Positions 61,917-64,000 of a DNA stretch of 64,000 nucleotides are shown here, piece by piece (the stretch's first letter is position 1; each line of letters opens with the position of its first letter). The notes under the pieces are model-generated. The model did not search any database and was not told where the DNA came from. It worked only from the letters and a program-made list of their open reading frames with translations. The position numbers and the translations under genes were made by a program. The DNA comes from Roseiconus nitratireducens (GTDB lineage Bacteria; Planctomycetota; Planctomycetia; Pirellulales; Pirellulaceae): NCBI RefSeq assembly GCF_008629675.1, contig NZ_VWOX01000010.1:62001-126000 (forward strand), written 5' to 3'.

Positions 61917-62352
61917 GAAAAGAAATAAAACAGCGTCAGCGTGTCGGCCGGTGTCACCGCCTGTGCGTGTCCGGGGGCCGAAGTCAGCCTTCGGCAGACC
62001 CGACTCGCCAAGCGATCGGTGTCAGCGGGTGAAAACGTCGGTCCAGAACGGACCGTAGGGGTTGTATCGAGTGTTCCGAATCGGAACCTTCGACAATTCT
62101 ATAAATCGAGCCATAAAAGGTAATGACCCGGATTGGCGATTCGGGCATTTTAGGAAAGAAACGCATAAATTGCGGCTTGGCGGCCATGCAATTCGGGTCC
62201 GCGTTGGCGGAAAGGGAAACGGCCGCCGGGACGCTGCCGGGGACAGGCCTGGTCGGCGGGGACCGTCCACCCGCTGGGGCGATGCGTCCGCCCATCCGCC
62301 TGGCAGGCGGGGCGTGCTCGGCTGCCGATCGTCACGATTGGGGAGACCGCAT
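61917..62352. other. korA upstream region, A+T-rich
   Basis: 436 bases between korA and the CorC-like gene (same strand, the latter ending at 62353). The segment 62090-62175 is markedly A+T-rich, likely a promoter zone for korA on the minus strand (TATAGAAT around 62096-62103 is a possible -10). A 104-codon frame on the minus strand is not supported. Confidence 0.5.
62073..62087. promoter_or_regulatory. Candidate operator palindrome upstream of korA
   Basis: GTTCCGA-A-TCGGAAC is a perfect 7-base inverted repeat with a one-base centre. It lies about 160 bases upstream of the korA start and just downstream of a possible -10, a position suited to a repressor. Binding protein unknown. Confidence 0.4.
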
Positions 62353-63660
62353 TCAGCCCGCGATGCGACCCCCGGGTCGGTGTCGGATCTCCATCATTTC
62401 GATCTTTTGACGACTGGCCTGCAAAATCTCAAACGCCGTGTCTCCGATTTCAAAGGTGGCCCCGGTCTCTGGAATCTCTCCCAGCGAATTGAGCACGAAT
62501 CCGGCGATGGTTTCGTAGTCATCGCTCTCCGGCAACTCCCAGTGCAAACGCTCGTTCAAGTCGTCAATCATCACGCGCCCGCTGACCACGGCCGTGGACT
62601 CATCGATGATCTCGAACCGCGTTTCTTCCTCTTCGTCGGATTCGTCAACGATTTCGCCGACGATCTCCTCCAACGCGTCTTCAATGGTCACCACCCCTGC
62701 GGTTTGCTGAAATTCATCCAGCACGATCGCCATGTGACTGCGGCTGTGCAAAAACTCCCGCAGCAGCGATTCCACGCTGCGATCGACCGGCACGGTCCAG
62801 GCGTGTCGCATGATTTCGCCCAAAGGACGCGAGGGCGTTCGGCCGTCGGTCAATTCGGGCAACAAATCCTTGACGTACAGCACGCCCACGATGGTGTCGA
62901 GCGTTCCGTCGTAGACGGGCAAACGCGTGCGTCCGGAATCGATCACCTGTTGCATCACTGCCGGCCAATCGCTGCCGAGTTCAACGGCATCGATGTCGCT
63001 CCGGACCGTCATGATGTGCCCCACGGTGTCGTCACCCAGGTCCATCACGTTCTGGATCATTTCGCGAATGCCGGGGCCGAAGATGCCGCGGTTGGTGCCC
63101 ATGGCGACCATCGTGCGGATTTCATCTTCCAAGAGCTCTTCGGGTTCGTCCCCGTTCTCCTTCTGGCCGCTCAAACGCCGCGTGATCGCTTCAATGACCT
63201 CACCGGGCAACGCGAACGGATCCATCGCCGAGGACAGCGACCGCCAGAACGGCCAAGTGTGATACAGCACTGGGGCGGAGGCAAATCGGGTCACCGCTTC
63301 AGGCAGCCAGGCGTTGACCGCCATGATGGCGATCACGGCAAAGGCGGTCCAACCGCCCAAGGAAGCCAGCGTCCAGGTGACCGGTGCCGTTCGGTCGGCC
63401 GCGCTGGATTCAAACAGCGCCGCGGTTCCGGCGACCAGAAACAGCACGGTGCCGATCATCCGCAGGTACTCGCTGCCGCGAATGACGGAGTCCTGGTGTT
63501 CCAGAATCGACGCGAAACGTTCTCGCTTGCGTTTCATCCGGCAGAAGGCTTCCAGCGACCGGCCGGTGAAAGAATCCAACAGCTCCGCACCGAGTCCGCC
63601 GATGCTGCTGAGCATGAATCCACCGAAAGAAATCAGAATCCAGGGCCAAACCTGATTCAC
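62353..63660 (-). CDS. CorC/HlyC-type membrane protein with CBS pair
   Basis: A 435-residue protein. Three or four N-terminal membrane segments (SFGGFMLSSIGGLGAELL; MIGTVLFLVAGTAALF; GGWTAFAVIAIMAVNAWL) form a CNNM/DUF21-like part. A CBS pair follows: HIMTVRSDIDAVELGSDWPA with VIDSGRTRLPVYDG, then MAIVLDEFQQTAGVVTIEDALEE-type sequence. The C-terminal CorC_HlyC domain (SGRVMIDDLNERLHWELPES) ends the protein. The family is linked to magnesium/cobalt efflux. GTG at 63660 overlaps the ybeY stop (GTGA), so translation is coupled; the ybeY-corC linkage is common in bacteria. Confidence 0.88.
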   Translation of the reverse strand: MNQVWPWILISFGGFMLSSIGGLGAELLDSFTGRSLEAFCRMKRKRERFASILEHQDSVIRGSEYLRMIGTVLFLVAGTAALFESSAADRTAPVTWTLASLGGWTAFAVIAIMAVNAWLPEAVTRFASAPVLYHTWPFWRSLSSAMDPFALPGEVIEAITRRLSGQKENGDEPEELLEDEIRTMVAMGTNRGIFGPGIREMIQNVMDLGDDTVGHIMTVRSDIDAVELGSDWPAVMQQVIDSGRTRLPVYDGTLDTIVGVLYVKDLLPELTDGRTPSRPLGEIMRHAWTVPVDRSVESLLREFLHSRSHMAIVLDEFQQTAGVVTIEDALEEIVGEIVDESDEEEETRFEIIDESTAVVSGRVMIDDLNERLHWELPESDDYETIAGFVLNSLGEIPETGATFEIGDTAFEILQASRQKIEMMEIRHRPGGRIAG

Positions 63661-64000
63661 CGGGCGAGTCCTCCGTGACGCGAACGGTCCGTCGTCGAAT
63701 TCCCGCCAATCCCCAACTGGTTGAGCACGGCTTGTTCGGCAACCCGCATCTCGCGGCGCTGCGACGGTGTGGCATCGTCCATGCCCGCAATGTGCAACAC
63801 GCCGTGGATCACGTACAGCAGCAGTTCATTCCCGGCCGCCCAACCGGCTTCGACGGCGTTTTCCAGAGCGGTGTCTACGCTGGCAACCAACTCGCCTTCC
63901 AGCCTGGGAGGCTGGTCGGAGTAGGGAAAGCTGATCACGTCGGTCGGATAGTCGTGGGAAAGATGACGCACATTGATTTCGTGAATCGTGGCGTCGTCGG
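63657..64000 (-). CDS. ybeY: Endoribonuclease YbeY, C-terminal part
   Basis: A metal-dependent RNase for 16S rRNA 3'-end maturation and ribosome quality control. The 5' end lies beyond the right edge; 113 codons are visible. PTDVISFPYSDQPP is the conserved T-D-V-L/I-S-F-P block, and VIHGVLHIAGMDDAT is the zinc motif. The first two histidines (HGVLH) are present, but the third position, usually His in GYDH, is Asp here. It overlaps the CorC-like gene by four bases. Confidence 0.9.
   Translation of the reverse strand, partial: DDATIHEINVRHLSHDYPTDVISFPYSDQPPRLEGELVASVDTALENAVEAGWAAGNELLLYVIHGVLHIAGMDDATPSQRREMRVAEQAVLNQLGIGGNSTTDRSRHGGLAR

Noticed and set aside
61984..62295. A 104-codon minus-strand frame upstream of korA
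   Set aside because: No ribosome site and no recognisable fold; it covers the likely promoter and operator region.
1..64000. tRNA, rRNA, transposase, phage or toxin-antitoxin genes
   Set aside because: No T-loop-like cloverleaf sequence, no rRNA-like tract and no such protein motifs were found when reading the gaps.

Overview
The window is about 61-62% G+C by eye and looks like a chromosome segment of a planctomycete, most likely in the Pirellulaceae / Rhodopirellula group. The evidence is a secreted sulfatase, a gluzincin protein of the DUF1570 type, SH3-like and zinc-ribbon proteins of unknown function, a P-loop ATPase with no recognisable family, multihaem cytochrome genes and many hairpin-rich intergenic repeats. 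Several genes start with TTG or GTG, and only a minority have a clear Shine-Dalgarno sequence. I found no tRNA, rRNA, CRISPR array, transposase, integrase or phage gene. The species assignment is inference.

Layout, left to right. 1-282: 5' end of a ribosome-hibernation-factor-like gene (minus). 411-1142: first block of composite hairpin repeats. 1270-8425: sulfatase and a 1861-residue CheB-CheR-PAS-histidine kinase-receiver protein (both minus). 9092-11937: a DUF5658-like membrane protein and a divergent pyruvate kinase (minus). 12324-14919: molybdate importer modABC (plus), its cistrons joined by 4-base GTGA overlaps. 14993-15433: double TM2-domain protein. 15598-16212: second repeat block. 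16348-22490: envelope cluster of a GT2 polyprenyl-type glycosyltransferase, a GT-C membrane glycosyltransferase and a large AsmA/TamB-like protein. 22806-25524: BON-like protein, OsmC and purM. 26080-33018: glgX, dcd, a DUF2141 protein, an orphan fused FbpB-type permease and the gluzincin. 33168-36891: rpsB, tsf, pyrH and frr in the classic order on the minus strand, with an intrinsic terminator between tsf and pyrH. 37428-43911: two proteins of unknown function, then two divergently transcribed alpha-D-phosphohexomutases.

44151-48866 (minus) is the most interesting locus. It is a tight three-gene set encoding a double cyclic-nucleotide-binding domain fused to a four-cluster ferredoxin, a five-helix membrane protein with two His-x13-His pairs, and a membrane-anchored decahaem cytochrome c. 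Together they look like a trans-membrane electron conduit with a nucleotide-sensing input. An SLC13 symporter lies divergently upstream. 50996-56093 holds a P-loop ATPase with a companion of unknown function, a zinc-ribbon membrane protein carrying four copies of an unusual proline-rich motif, and an exported HEAT-like protein. 56391-64000 (minus) holds a DUF4261-like protein, cysK, the 2-oxoacid:ferredoxin oxidoreductase genes korA and korB, a CorC/HlyC-type CBS protein and partial ybeY.

A second theme is repeats. At least four different palindromic repeat families and two short tandem repeats occupy the gaps. The largest family is a nested inverted repeat in which each unit folds into four hairpins and the outer and inner hairpins are near reverse complements of each other. 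Open frames running through these blocks are artefacts.
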